From Rotaria macrura (lineage: Eukaryota; Rotifera; Eurotatoria; Philodinida; Philodinidae): a stretch of 64,000 nucleotides of DNA. The stretch spans positions 1 through 64,000 of the forward strand of contig OENT01000554.1 of NCBI GenBank assembly GCA_900239685.1, in the 5' to 3' direction. The notes below the pieces were generated by a model, which had not been told where the DNA came from, did no database searches, and was given only the letters and a program-made list of their open reading frames with translations. How positions within the stretch are numbered: position 1 is the stretch's first letter; every line of letters begins with the position of its first letter. Below are positions 37,740-49,524 of the stretch, piece by piece. The position numbers and the translations under genes were made by a program.

Positions 37740-39713
37740 CCTCTTACAGTTTATTTTCGGCGCATAGAAAATGTCACTCGTATCGTCTCTATGTACAGAT
37801 ATTTCGAATAGCAATCTAACATAATTTTGTTATTATATTGACTGCGAATGATGAATATTAATTTTTTCGTCAAAAATATTTATCGAAGACAGCAAGTTAA
37901 TTACTTCTTTTGAATACATTCTGCAACTACGTATTAACAACAAATGGCTGATTTCATAAACATAATAAATTCAATCACCAACTATGAATGAATAATGAAG
38001 ATAAACTTACATATTGAATATGTCAATTGGCGAATCTATCTCACTATTTTTCTTGAAAAATAACTTCATTATAAGTTGACAACACTTAATGCAAAGTCCA
38101 CGCGAACGAAATAAGCCAAAGCCTGGATTTTATCATGATGTTCTCGATGATGAAGGTTTATGAAAAAAAATGAAGCCTTGCGTAAGATAGATGTTTGAAT
38201 AAGCAAGTAATTGATTTGTTAATTAGTATGATATCTACAAACTTATTGAAATACAAGATAAGCAAAGAATAGAACAATTTCTATTGCTTTTCGCTTGCAT
38301 TTTTTTCTAATAATAAAAGCACTTTAATGAATGTCAAGTTGAAAAACTACTTGCTTTCTGATTTTTTTATTCTTTCGAGTGTTGTTTTTCCGTTATGAAG
38401 TAGTGTTTCTTCTATTGTCTTCATCTGAAATTCAAAATAGTCCGTCAAGAAAAAATTTGGTGACGCAGAATGAAAGAGAAATTAATACTGAAGAATAAAA
38501 AGAAAGCAGCGATTATTTTCTTCAATGCAGATTTCTAATCGACGTGGTCTAATCACTTAGCTATGACAGGTTAGTCGAAATAAAATTCAACAAGATAAGA
38601 TCATAGACAGAAAAATATTTTTATGCAAATGATAGAATTTTGTTTTAATGATTATGAAATATTGTTTTGCAAAATTTGATTACGACAATTAGAGGAAATA
38701 ACTGCACTATCTTTGGTATCATAGAATACATCTTTCTTATGCCAAAGTAAGTCTTAGTTTTAGAGAAGCAACTCTTCATGAAATCTCAAAAGTTGTTAAA
38801 GTGAATATTAATCATGAAAATCTGTTGTTTTGATACCTGAATAGAGATGGATTTTTCTCGTTTACCTTTTCTATAAACAACTACATTGTTGATTTTACAC
38901 AACTTTATGAATTTGATGACGCATGGTAGGTGTTGGAAGATTGATTTAATTTGAAATGAACTTTTGAATAGTCAGCGCCTTTGCATAAAGCATAAAACTC
39001 AAGTTTTCTTGAGATCACTGATCTTGAATATTGTCTGAAATAGAAACAATCGAACGAGAAGAAAGAAAAACAATACTTATACAAGTTATCGAGTGATATT
39101 GTTTACTTGTAAACATGACTGCCAAAAGGTATCATAAAAATATTTTTCTTCAGGAAATGAAAGTGTGTTGTTAAGTCTATTGGATTTTCGAAAGTCAATG
39201 TTTAATTAGGTAAGCTGACGAAAGTCACATACAGGATGTTTCTCAAAAGTGTAAAACTTGAGAAGACTTTTTTCTTCTATTTTACCTGCATATGATGTTA
39301 CTTTGAATACCCAAACGAATTCATTATCTGGACATCATTTCTCTTAACAGTTACGAGAAATACACGAACGTTACAGATATGATGATGCACGAAAAGAGAA
39401 ACGAAAAAAATGAATTGAGAAATTCAAAAACGATCTACAAATGATACAGTATTCTTTAGCATGTCAAGAAGATCATGAAACGAATATTTTTGTTTTAAAA
39501 TTTAATAAAATTTCTATAAAAATCAGTTTTCAAGCGAGAACTTTGTAAACTGCACACGTATGTTCTGTTTTGCTTGGAATTCTTCGTTTGTTTTTATGAT
39601 ATAGAATCTAATAAAGACTTTTGTAATCATTTACTATTCAATATAAGTACAGTGTTTTTTGAAATTTTAAAAAGTAATCGATCGATGAGATGATTTTGAA
39701 TATTCTATTTTAG
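37740..39713. other. Intergenic or 5' region of the EGF-like gene
   Basis: No convincing exon found. The upstream exons of the EGF-like membrane protein should lie here if the gene is intact, but I could not identify a signal-peptide exon or further cysteine-rich exons. Confidence 0.5.
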
Positions 39714-40180
39714 ACCCTTATGATCCATGTGAAATATGTATTGTACTTCAAACTGGTATTTGTGTAGATAATAAAACATGTGAATGTTTTGCTGGATTTA
39801 GTGGGATTGTATGTTCAGGTATAAATCGATTAATGTCCATGAAGTGTAAAATAAGATTTTGTTTTCTTTCTTCTCAAGATCGACTAACAACATCGACTGT
39901 ACGAGCATTGACATCTCAAATTAATGTTGGTGTTATGGCAGCTGGAATTTTCGGCGGTGCTTTCGTTGCTATGCTTATTTGCTTGGCGATATTTTTTATT
40001 TGGAAAAGAAGAACCAAGAGTAAATCATTGGCATTATCGAAATCGACCACAGGTACACATTTATCATCAGAGATATCTGTTGTCGCACCTGCTTTGTATA
40101 ATGTATCATATGGAAGAAGTTCAACTGTGACGTCTTATAATCCAACGTTTAATTACCATTTGTATGAAGATTTGCTCTGA
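39714..40180 (+). CDS. EGF-like single-pass membrane protein, 3' exons only
   Basis: Two exons, 39714-39818 and 39879-40180, joined in phase 1 across a 60-nt GT-AG intron; 135 codons seen. The first exon encodes an EGF-like module: PYDPCEICIVLQTGICVDN, then CECFAGFSGIVCS, with six cysteines in EGF spacing. The second begins DRLTTSTVRALTSQINVG and contains a transmembrane helix (VMAAGIFGGAFVAMLICLAI). A WKRR stop-transfer, a Ser/Thr-rich cytoplasmic tail of about 60 residues and a stop at 40180 follow. This is the C-terminal end of a type I membrane protein. The family was not recognised beyond the EGF fold. The 5' part is missing from what I can see: it may be far upstream or this may be a gene fragment. 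Confidence 0.6.
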
Positions 40181-40864
40181 GAAGCAAAATTTCGATGTTT
40201 TTTTCATGGTATTTATGCTGAATGCATTTGATCATAATGAAGCAGCAATATTAAAGCGTATTGAATTCATTTATTTATTGATTTATTTATTTTCGCTGAT
40301 TTTTCAAAACGCTTCAAAGTACTTTTTTTATACATTCTTTTATTTTCCGAGCAAAAAAAAGAAGATTCTTTTCAAAAGAACTATTGGTCTTAGAAGACAT
40401 AACCTCTATAGGTGCTATTTTCTTTAAAAACCTAAATTAATAGCACCATATGTATGATCTAATGACTAATTTCATCGAATCAATGTCGTTAATAAGTACG
40501 TACTTACGAGATATTGTTATTATTATCGTATAAGCTCGTCATTTATAGTTTAGAAAGGTTATTAATACGACGCATATAAGAACATATGGTCGTGTTGTTT
40601 GAATAGATCATTAAAAGAAATGTTAAAGATTATTTGAATAGATTTACCAGGAAAAGAAGAAGGATTTAATCAAATGAACATATATAATTAAAATGTAATG
40701 AGTTAATATCTTTCGAATGATATGATACGAGATGTTTGAAAACTGCAGCTTTGACTCTGGAATCTAAGCTACATCAATAATAAAATTTTCAATCAAATCG
40801 AATTCCAAAACATTTTTTCCGAAAAACTGCCTTCAAAAATTAAGTGCAATCCAATGTGGAAATA

Positions 40865-40895
40865 AATCCTGTTATGCCATCATAATAACAGGATT
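40865..40895. repeat. Perfect 11-bp stem hairpin
   Basis: AATCCTGTTAT and ATAACAGGATT separated by 9 nt. About 700 nt downstream of the EGF-like gene. It has no T run, so nothing suggests a terminator; the role is unknown. Confidence 0.7.
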
Positions 40896-41301
40896 CGAAG
40901 CAAGGATTTGTACAATTTGAAATCTTTTTCAAAACTTTTGTTTCATTATGACGACTTCATTTCGGTAGTGTATTCGTACTGCATTACGTCACTAACACCA
41001 AATAAACTCAATTTATTTAAAAGTCTAAACATATTCAAAAAAAACATGTTACAAAGATATTTTGTAGCTCCAAGAATAATCTGTAAGATTTACCATTTAG
41101 TTTTCGAAAATCATGTTTCAATTCGCAATTTTTTCAAATTGAAATGCTTGCAGTGGACGTTAATATCCTTTATGAATCAGTTCATTAACGCTAATTTTTT
41201 AATTAGAACTCTGAGAAACAAGGATCATTAGGACTATGTTTTTCGGAGTGCCTAGAGTAACTTAACATACGTACAGAATAGAAAAAATCAGCCATAAATT
41301 A

Positions 41302-41541
41302 GGTTCAACCCTCCTTTGGTCGAAAGTAAAAATTTCGAAAGGTAAAGTTTCGAAAATGGAAATGTTGAAGACAACAAAGACGTATCAAAATGCGGGCGCA
41401 AGAGTGTGGACGAGGGTGAGGGAGTTCATTGCTTCATACACAATGATTTTCGACGTTTGCATCCTTCGACATCTCTATAATTTTCGTTTTCCATATTTTT
41501 GTTTTCGATATTTTTACCTTTCGACTAACGTACGGCGAACC
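41302..41541. mobile_element. TA-flanked MITE (Tc1/mariner-type target site)
   Basis: About 240 bp. The left end is GGTTC, a short spacer, then TGGTCGAAAGTAAAAATTTC. The right end in reverse is GGTTC, a spacer, then TAGTCGAAAGGTAAAAATAT. Both tips are bordered by TA (41300-41301 and 41542-41543). TCGAAA-type motifs recur along both arms and the middle is GC-richer. No transposase frame; non-autonomous. Confidence 0.75.
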
Positions 41542-42602
41542 TAGACTAGATTAGCTTATTGTCGAGAGATATGTGTACTTCAATTTTTCGAATTTACGTC
41601 GCTAACAAATGGTTTTGTCCGTATATAAATCAGAAAATTAATAAAAAAAAGTGATACCTCTATGGTGACTATGAATTTAGTCCGTTAGAAGAGTAGAATA
41701 CAAACACATCTACTTATTTGGAATGGTTGACATGAACTATTTACGCGAAGGCAATATATCATAGACCTCCCAGAAGTAACCCTTTTAGAAAATGTTGTAA
41801 AATACTGTGACAGTGAAAAGTAAACAAAAATAAATATCTTAAAGTCTTGATGCACTGAAATCATACTTAGAGGAAGCAGAATTCTTGCTGAATCAAAGTC
41901 CTTAGAGTGAAGCCTACTATTCTCAAAAAAATTGCATGTCAACATTATAAACTAGGTAAGCTCTATTATGATGTAAATATATAACTCCGCATATATATAA
42001 TCAGTTTCGATACGGACAAAAGTTGCTGAAATTTCCAGCAATGATAAACTCAACAACCTTGCAGAACAATCACCGAGATCGTCTCTGTCGACACAGTGAA
42101 TTCCGCCAGCACTATCATCTGAAATAAAATCGAGAATCTATAGCACTAAATTGCTGAGACGAAGTCAGTACAAGACCAGTCATTATGATTTGACAATAAT
42201 TGGTATTTTTCTTTAGATTTTATCACAAAATGAAATCCTCCACGAACTTCTGTCGATGTTTTGACTATTTATTACTTAAACGTACTCCCTATTTGCGTTT
42301 CTATTAGGTCTTTCAAAGATAGTCTCTATATCTTCGAGAAAAAACTCAAGAAAATCTTCACGTCAACAAGCAAAAGACTAGTTGCTCATTCTTTGATCGA
42401 ATCGATTTCGAAGTTTCTTTTCAATGGCATCATCGTGATAATTCGTTCATTGAATACAATTTTAGATTGCAATCAGTGTTAATATTCTATTCTATGTGGC
42501 GCGTTTTTTTTTCTGACTATGAAATAAAATTTTGCGGAAGAAGATTAACAAATACTTTTAGCGTTTTTGATCGCTCTTTTGTTTGAAAATATGCTTTGAA
42601 TA

Positions 42603-44518
42603 ATGACAAATAAAATCACATCACCTATGGATATATTATGCCGAGAATTACATCGACTTGATAATGACGTTGATCGATTACAGATGCTTGTCACACTTAA
42701 ATCTCGTCTAAATAATCTACAATTCAATCCGAATACTTTTCAATTCTTTTTTTCTATCTTTCATGATGAGCAATATCGTTTAAAAGCAATTAATCAATTG
42801 ATTCCATCCGTAAAAAAATCCTTCTCGCTTTATTTGATTTTTCAAATTTCATTGTTTTCAACATTAGATTTACATGTTTATTACGTCAGATAGTCTCGCA
42901 ATACTTTTAGAGCTTTTTACCAATAATGAATATCGTTTGAATCTAATTGAAACACTCAGAAATTGCGAGTATGATACGTTTGAGTGTTCTATAGATATTT
43001 TACAAACAACGAATTTTTTATTTCTAGGCCATTAAAAACAAACAAGGAAGTGAAGGACATTTTACATAATGAATATCGACAATATTTTCATGTGAAAAAA
43101 ATACAATCAAAACAAAACATTCAATATTCCAATAGCCAATTTGTTCCCATTGAAGATTCACAAGATTCAGAGTCAACTATTCCGATGGCTACATCAACAA
43201 ATATTGCTAAAGTTTGTTGCCTATTCTATTTCATTCGTTCATATCGAATTATGTATCTTCCATGAAGCAAAATTGAAAACGACTGCTCATGTATACAGAT
43301 ACATGGAAACCTTTTATCTTGTATATTTTTAAGGCAATCGCTTCTTTGAATATTGGAAATATTTTCTTCATAAATTCATTAAGATTTCACTCTAAATAGT
43401 TCAGATATAATTTTGGAATTCGGTGATATCAAAACTAAAAAGTTTTTATCGAAGATTGAATTCGAGGCAGCTAACTAACATTCTAAAATGAAAACTATCT
43501 GCTAGATTCTGTTAGAAGAGACCGTAGTATAAGATTTGTTGAAAATTGGTTTGCAGTAGTTGCAACAATGAAGGAATAGAGTATTCATTGAAGTAGGAAT
43601 ACTTATGTAAATGAGCCTTGAATCAATTTTTTGGCTTAGTAAACGTGCTTATTCATGATATCAAATCACTATATCATTGATCATGATGGAATGCATCCAT
43701 ACATGGTACAATGTGTTCGATTAAGAAAGATTATGCATCAGTTCAATAATTGATCTATTCTGATATTAATAAATTTCGATAATTCCATCCAAATTTTTTT
43801 ATTCAAGGTTGTATCGAATACATCGGGAGTATTTGAAAAAGCTAAACAATTTGTTTGTCGTGTATTTGGCGCTGGTTCATCATCATCTTCTCTCAATCAA
43901 GAACTACCAAATAAACGATTGATTGATGAAGTCAATCCGATCATAGATAACACTGAACGAAAAAAACTTCATTCCATTCATGATGATGATTTACAATTGC
44001 AGTCAACATCGATGTGTTTGTCAACATCACAAAGTTATACATTAATGCCAACAAAATCATTATCACCTTCATCAGTAGCACTTGTTGAACAACCCATCAT
44101 TCGTCAATCGTCCACGTCATTTCATATAAATGAATCATCTTCACCTATGCAATCTATAATGGTAACACAGATTCACTCTATTCTTGATAATATTGATGCA
44201 GTTCTGGATAAAATCGAAGCACAAGCTAATTCAACCATTCGACGGCCAGCGTTTAATGAAAATTATGCAACTATTCAAACATCAAATTCATCTCATGTGA
44301 ATATGAATGTTTCCACAAACTTGCCAGTTCCATCTATACAACAAAGTACTGATCAAATAACACAAACAGCTATGAATTATGTTGAACGGCATTTAACTAT
44401 GAATGATGGTAGCGGTGATACAACACCAACGTATATTGATCTACTTGATATTGTTGAAGAATCCAGCTCGATTATATCATCAGAATCGAGTGATGAAATA
44501 ATTGAAAATTTTCGTTAA
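42603..44518 (+). CDS. PROSER1-like DUF4476 domain protein
   Basis: Four exons: 42603-42809, 42868-42968, 43028-43211, 43808-44518 (introns 58, 59 and 596 nt; phases consistent), 400 aa. Residues about 10-135 carry short helical repeats of the pattern F..(D/N)..RLKAI..L: FNPNTFQFFFSIFHDEQYRL, then LAILLELFTNNEYRLNLIET, then LKTNKEVKDILHNEYRQYF. This matches the DUF4476 repeat block at the N terminus of PROSER1, a chromatin-associated (OGT/TET2) protein. The remainder is Ser/Thr/Gln/Ile-rich and probably disordered, with one helix (SIMVTQIHSILDNIDAVLDK). Vertebrate PROSER1 is more than twice as long, so the name is tentative. AATAAA lies at 44584. The exon 3 donor (GTTTGT) is weak but keeps phase. 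Confidence 0.6.
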
Positions 44519-44583
44519 TGTATTGTATTTCAATTGAGTCATTTTTCGATAGAAATTTAAACCACATATTCGTAAAAATTTTA

Positions 44584-44589
44584 AATAAA
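44584..44589 (+). terminator. Poly(A) signal of the PROSER1-like gene
   Basis: AATAAA 65 nt after the stop codon. Confidence 0.5.
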
Positions 44590-47500
44590 CTCAACATATT
44601 TTATCTGTCCTTGAGCAGTAGTATCTGTCATTGAATTCAATGATGAAATGTTGATAAAGATCAACTCTAATAGATAGAATTTTTTGAAGCTGAGAGAACT
44701 CTCATTTAAATGGAACTTACAACAAAGTGGGATTGAACAAGAATGTTAAAATGAAGAACAACATCTGGTTATTTGATCTGTCACGCTCTTGACTATCAAC
44801 TTTTATTGTAATATTTTTTAATCATAGAACGGTTGAGAAATAGTGGTAGTGATTCATTGGAGAAGTTTACAGAACTTCTACGTTGTTAATCTACTTCACA
44901 ACATGTTTGAAAATGCTTCTTATTAGAATCAATTATATGTTATTTATTTTTGCCGTCAGAAAATCGTTCGCAATATTCAACAATTGTGAAGTGATTTCTC
45001 ATAATCGTAATATTGTTTTTTATTATGTACGCATATATTCAAACGAATAGAGAAGAGAAAAATGTTTGTTATGTTTTGAACTAATGAATCATAAGTGCTC
45101 TAATTTTTTCAAATTAACTCGATTTCATCCAGTTATCACCATGCATGTTAAGGCTTACATGAAACTTATTGGATGGCTTACATATCTTTTACAGATTATC
45201 TTTTATGAGTAACTTAGAGAATTGAAAACACGAATTCTATGCATCATATTCAATACTTGCCTTGGCGAAACACTAAGATTCGGTGTTGATTCAGTCGTGT
45301 TTGGAAGATTTCTCTTTGGCACACACGAATCCAAAGATTCATGAGTCAATCAAAAAAGCAACTTGTCACCACATCGTCATGCTGGCGAGTTGCTCATTGG
45401 TGGCTCGTCTCGCTTCCCCTCGTCTAGACTTTATAAAAAAAAAGAATAGTTATTTTTAAGCAATTTTTGAACCACTCAAAACAATCACCATCTTTTTATT
45501 TTATACACATGAATAAGTTAAAAAAACAAAAATATTTATGAGAATCGAATAAATAAATATCATTCAGCTTTTTACTGAGCGTATAAACAATACTCTGAGA
45601 ACTACATCAGTGTAATACTTGGACTAGACTGAATAATTACGTATGCGTGTGTCCAGAGTGTGCTAAAATTGATCTAACAAAAAGAAAACCGCATAGCTAC
45701 ACAGGATTATGATCGGATTAAATAATTTATTTCCTGATGGCAGAGGATAACTCAAAGTTTTTATTCCTTAGTAAAAGGTTTAATAACATCACTTAGAATT
45801 ATTATTACTTATTTAAAAGAGAAAAATTCACATTTTTATGTGAAAGATAAACTATAAATTTGGGGTTTCAGTAATGTGATGTGAATTCCTCTATTCTTAG
45901 ATTTTCAAAATTATGTTATACTTTATTTGACTTCTTGAGTTTGCTCGATTCTATCTAACTTCGCAAAATCCTATCAAATCTTTTTGCACTGAAAAGATCT
46001 GAAAACACAAGTGACGTCAATTAACGTTTGATAATGTACTCCTCTGGACAGGTAAAAAAATAGCAACGCTATTCGGGAACTTTCTGACAAATCATATTTT
46101 TATTGGAGAACGGCAAATAGTGCTGGTTGAAGCAAACGACATTTTCTAATACTTTGAGCTTAATACCGGTAGTTCTTGATGAAAATGGAACAATTTTTTA
46201 ACCAAACTGATCAGTATAACAATCTCTATAACATAAAATTTGTGAATCAACTTTAGGATACTTTTCTATTTTTTGTGTTTCATAACTGGTAGAAGTATGT
46301 TAATAAGGTGCTACCACTTGAATAGAAACTTGGAAGTATCCTCTACCATCACGAAAAATATGAGTTCATTTGTTCATCACTCTTTAGAGATATACAGGTT
46401 TCTTTTTTTAGCTGATGGTTGAGACAATCTGTACACTAATTTATTGTCCCGATTTGATAAACTTCACTACAAATGGAAACGCTTAGCAAGGACTACATAA
46501 AATCGAAAGATATCTTTACAGATTTGCCATTTATTCATCAAAAGTAACGTTTTAAGTATAGACGAGTCTACTCGGCGATCGTAGGATCTCTGATATGAAC
46601 ACCTAGGCTTGAATTGTTATTAACACAAGAGAACGTACAACCATGTATTAGTTGTTTGGGGCATGTTTAATAGTTTCTATAACTGAGTGCTGTTTAGTAC
46701 GAAATAACGACCAGGTGTCAAATGAGAATCGTCCCCGTTTTACGCACTAATTAGGTATTCAAAATGATGATACGACCACTCTTGACTACGATAAACGATC
46801 GATGACTTCCTTGAGGCAGTAAACTAGTAGTTGTTGATGGGGTTAGTTTCAATTGTCGATAAAGATTTCAAAAGGAAAAAAGTTAAAAGTGACATTTTTA
46901 TCAGATTCGATGAACGAAAAGGTTCATTGAGTATACTGAAGAAAAAAATTTCTTAAATTTTCTCCTAGAGATTGGTTATTTCAGCTGAAGTTCTTACCTA
47001 AACCATTCACTTCAACCGATACAGTTTGTGTCATTATCTTCTTCAAAACAAAACTTAGCGTTATAGTATTTTGGTTGCATTGAAGAAGTAAGTAGTTATC
47101 TTATTTACTGACTCGTGGAGAAGGTTACTTGATGAAGAAACAACTTGAATCTCTGATCACATCGTCAACGATTCATTGTGTCACGCATTACTATCACAAA
47201 GACTTTAAGTGGTTTCTACTTTTGGCCTACTATGATTAATTGGTTTGAGAGACTACAACCAATCATATACCAGATGAGTTAGCAAAAGCTTACTCGTCAT
47301 CTACATCATCTAGAAGTTTGATGTAGTGTGACTTGTCTTTGTAGATCGTAACGTCGCTGACCATAGTATCTAGTCAGAGTACTGATTTTTTTATAGATCT
47401 TGATTTTCTAGATCAATATGATGATTGATCGAGATGAAACGATTTTCTTGAGTCATGCAACATCTTGTTTAGATACTGCTCGATGGTAGCTGTATTTTTG

Positions 47501-47773
47501 CAAAAATATCCATGAATAAAATATTGTTTTGAATGTTTTTTCTCTCAGATGCTGCAATGGAGTTCGTATTGTATATCAATCTAGTATGTGATTTGTATTT
47601 TAAATGCATAATATTGAGAACAAAAGATCTCGTTTCTAATTATTCGACGATCTTTTTTTCATCGCTTGATATAAAACGGTCTGATTTCATATTTCTATGT
47701 CAATCATTAGTATCAGTCACGTTTCCTTCAACTTTTTAGGTACGAAAAATGTCTTGCTTGTTGCTTTACATAC

Positions 47774-48794
47774 AGAGTGTACCGTAATTATATTTATGAC
47801 AAAAAATATCAATATCTCCATATTGGTTCAATCTATCCGGCCCATTTTTTCCCGGATCATAATGAACACTTCAGAATATTTTTCATAATGAAACTGCCGA
47901 TAGAAACTTATTTGAGGTCTGAATTTTTGATAAAATGCGAAAATATCGATTTTTCAACATTGATCAAAATCATCTCTGCTCAATTGTGACAATCAGAATT
48001 TGTTAAATACAATATATTTTAAACAGAAAACAGTTTCACCAATATTGGAGAAAAGCATTTCAGAAAATCTTGAACAGTCGACTTTTAATGAAATTTTTTA
48101 GAAGTCCTACTGTAGCTGTTCTTGGAAAAAATGAATTTATTGAGGACTGAATATTTCAAGAACACCTTGTCCAAACAAGATAAATTTTGCTTGGGTGTAC
48201 ATATCGCTGAGTTGTAAGCATTGTATAACTTTCAGTTCGAAAAGATCAGTCCTGAATATTCTAACGAACTCCCTGATCGAACTTGCGATTTCACGTAGGT
48301 TTAGAGTTTTACATATCAGGATTAGCCAGTGACATATGTTCGAAGTTTTCCCTCTAATTAGAACGAAAACATATGTAGCGTTGCTGAAATTTTCAGCTAG
48401 ATTAGTTGAGGTGTTCTTGAAATATTGAGTCTTCAATATACTTATTTTCTGTGAAGACTTGTAGTTAAGGGCTTTTGAGGGAAAATCCAAGTTCAAGATT
48501 TTTTAAAATAATTCTTGCCAATGTTCGTAACAACTAGTTCTGGTGTAAAATATGTTAAATTCAGGAAAGCTTGATTATTTCAATTGGGTAAGGACGACTG
48601 TTACCAAAATTTCAAGTCTAACCTTTCAGTATTTTATTGGAAAGCCATAGCTCAACGGAGCATCTAACAACAGTTTTTATATTAAAATAAACTCTGAAGT
48701 GTTCTTTATTATAGGGGGGAAAATGAGCCCGATCCATTGAACTGATATGGAGATATTGATGTTTTGTATCATAAATATACTTATGATACACTCT
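47774..48794. repeat. Diverged inverted repeat (foldback) of about 1 kb
   Basis: Arms about 500 bp each, centred near 48285. Outer arms 47774-47939 and 48627-48794 are reverse complements at an estimated three quarters identity, sharing AATATCTCCATAT and GAACACTTCAGA. Inner matches: AAAATCTTGAAC (48064-48075) against 48491-48502, and ATATTTCAAGAACACCT (48151-48167) against 48409-48425, all about the same centre. Translated outward in mirrored frames, both outer arms encode a similar string (YIYDxKxQYLHIxS..AHF.P...EHFR), so an ancient coding unit may have been duplicated in inverse. Confidence 0.7.
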
Positions 48795-49524
48795 ATCAGT
48801 AGTTCTTATATTATGCTTCTCTTTAATTAAATATGGCTTCATGACACTATCTCCCTAGATAAAAACTCCCGAAGTCCAATGTAAAATTTGTCATCTAAAC
48901 TTAGCTTCTGATTCATATCTGTATCTACCTTTTTCTCTGTTAACATGAAAAAATTACTTTCTAGATGTATTTTACTTCTTACTAAGATCCATAGCTACAA
49001 TCACAATGACGATAATCTTGTGGCATACTATTATAATTAAATGCGTGTCTTGCTTATAGAATGCAGTGCATGTCTTCTGACAACTAACACCTACATATCA
49101 CAAGAACAAACGATCGATATACTATCCGTTTGATCGAAGAGACCAAAATTACTAGCAGATATACTTCGGCTATCCTTCCGTTCGTGTTGTATTATACAAA
49201 TGAAATTTCGGATTGATTTTACCTAAGACAACACTTGACTTTTATTTTTTTTCTACAAAAACAAACAAAAAAAACCGAGACTTTACTAATCATAATCTTC
49301 AGTTCCTTCATCTTTCTTCGAGAAAAAAAAATCCTATGTCTTTTTTGTTGTTCTGCTTCGCTGTACATAATTAGTTATATACGAAAAGAAGAAAAAAAAT
49401 TCCAACAAGACACACACGCACACAGGTATTTTTACATCGTAGTAGACATGAGAATAAAGAAAGGTCATCATATAAAAAAAACATACATAATATATATTAT
49501 ATAAAACAAAAGAGAAAAGATAGA

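Larger units (their letters stand above)
40181..42602. other. Intergenic between EGF-like and PROSER1-like genes
   Basis: Holds the hairpin at 40865-40895 and the TA-flanked MITE at 41302-41541. Open frames such as 40908-41231 have AT-driven composition and no motifs. No gene supported. Confidence 0.6.
44519..49524. other. Intergenic, 5 kb, with a large palindrome
   Basis: Between the convergent 3' ends of the PROSER1-like gene (+) and NIPBL (-). The palindrome at 47774-48794 is the only structure I can support. A GC-richer patch at about 45355-45425 is unexplained. Confidence 0.6.

Noticed and set aside
39356..39540. Plus-strand stretch translating as QLREIHERYRYDDARKEKRKK, a TGA, then about 40 more open codons; considered as a pseudogene
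   Set aside because: The charged helix looks protein-like, but it has an in-frame stop, no recognised family and no supporting splice partner. It could be chance in A-rich sequence.
40908..41231. 107-codon plus-strand frame
   Set aside because: Begins at a non-ATG codon; composition (Phe, Ile, Asn, Lys) reflects AT content and no motif is present.
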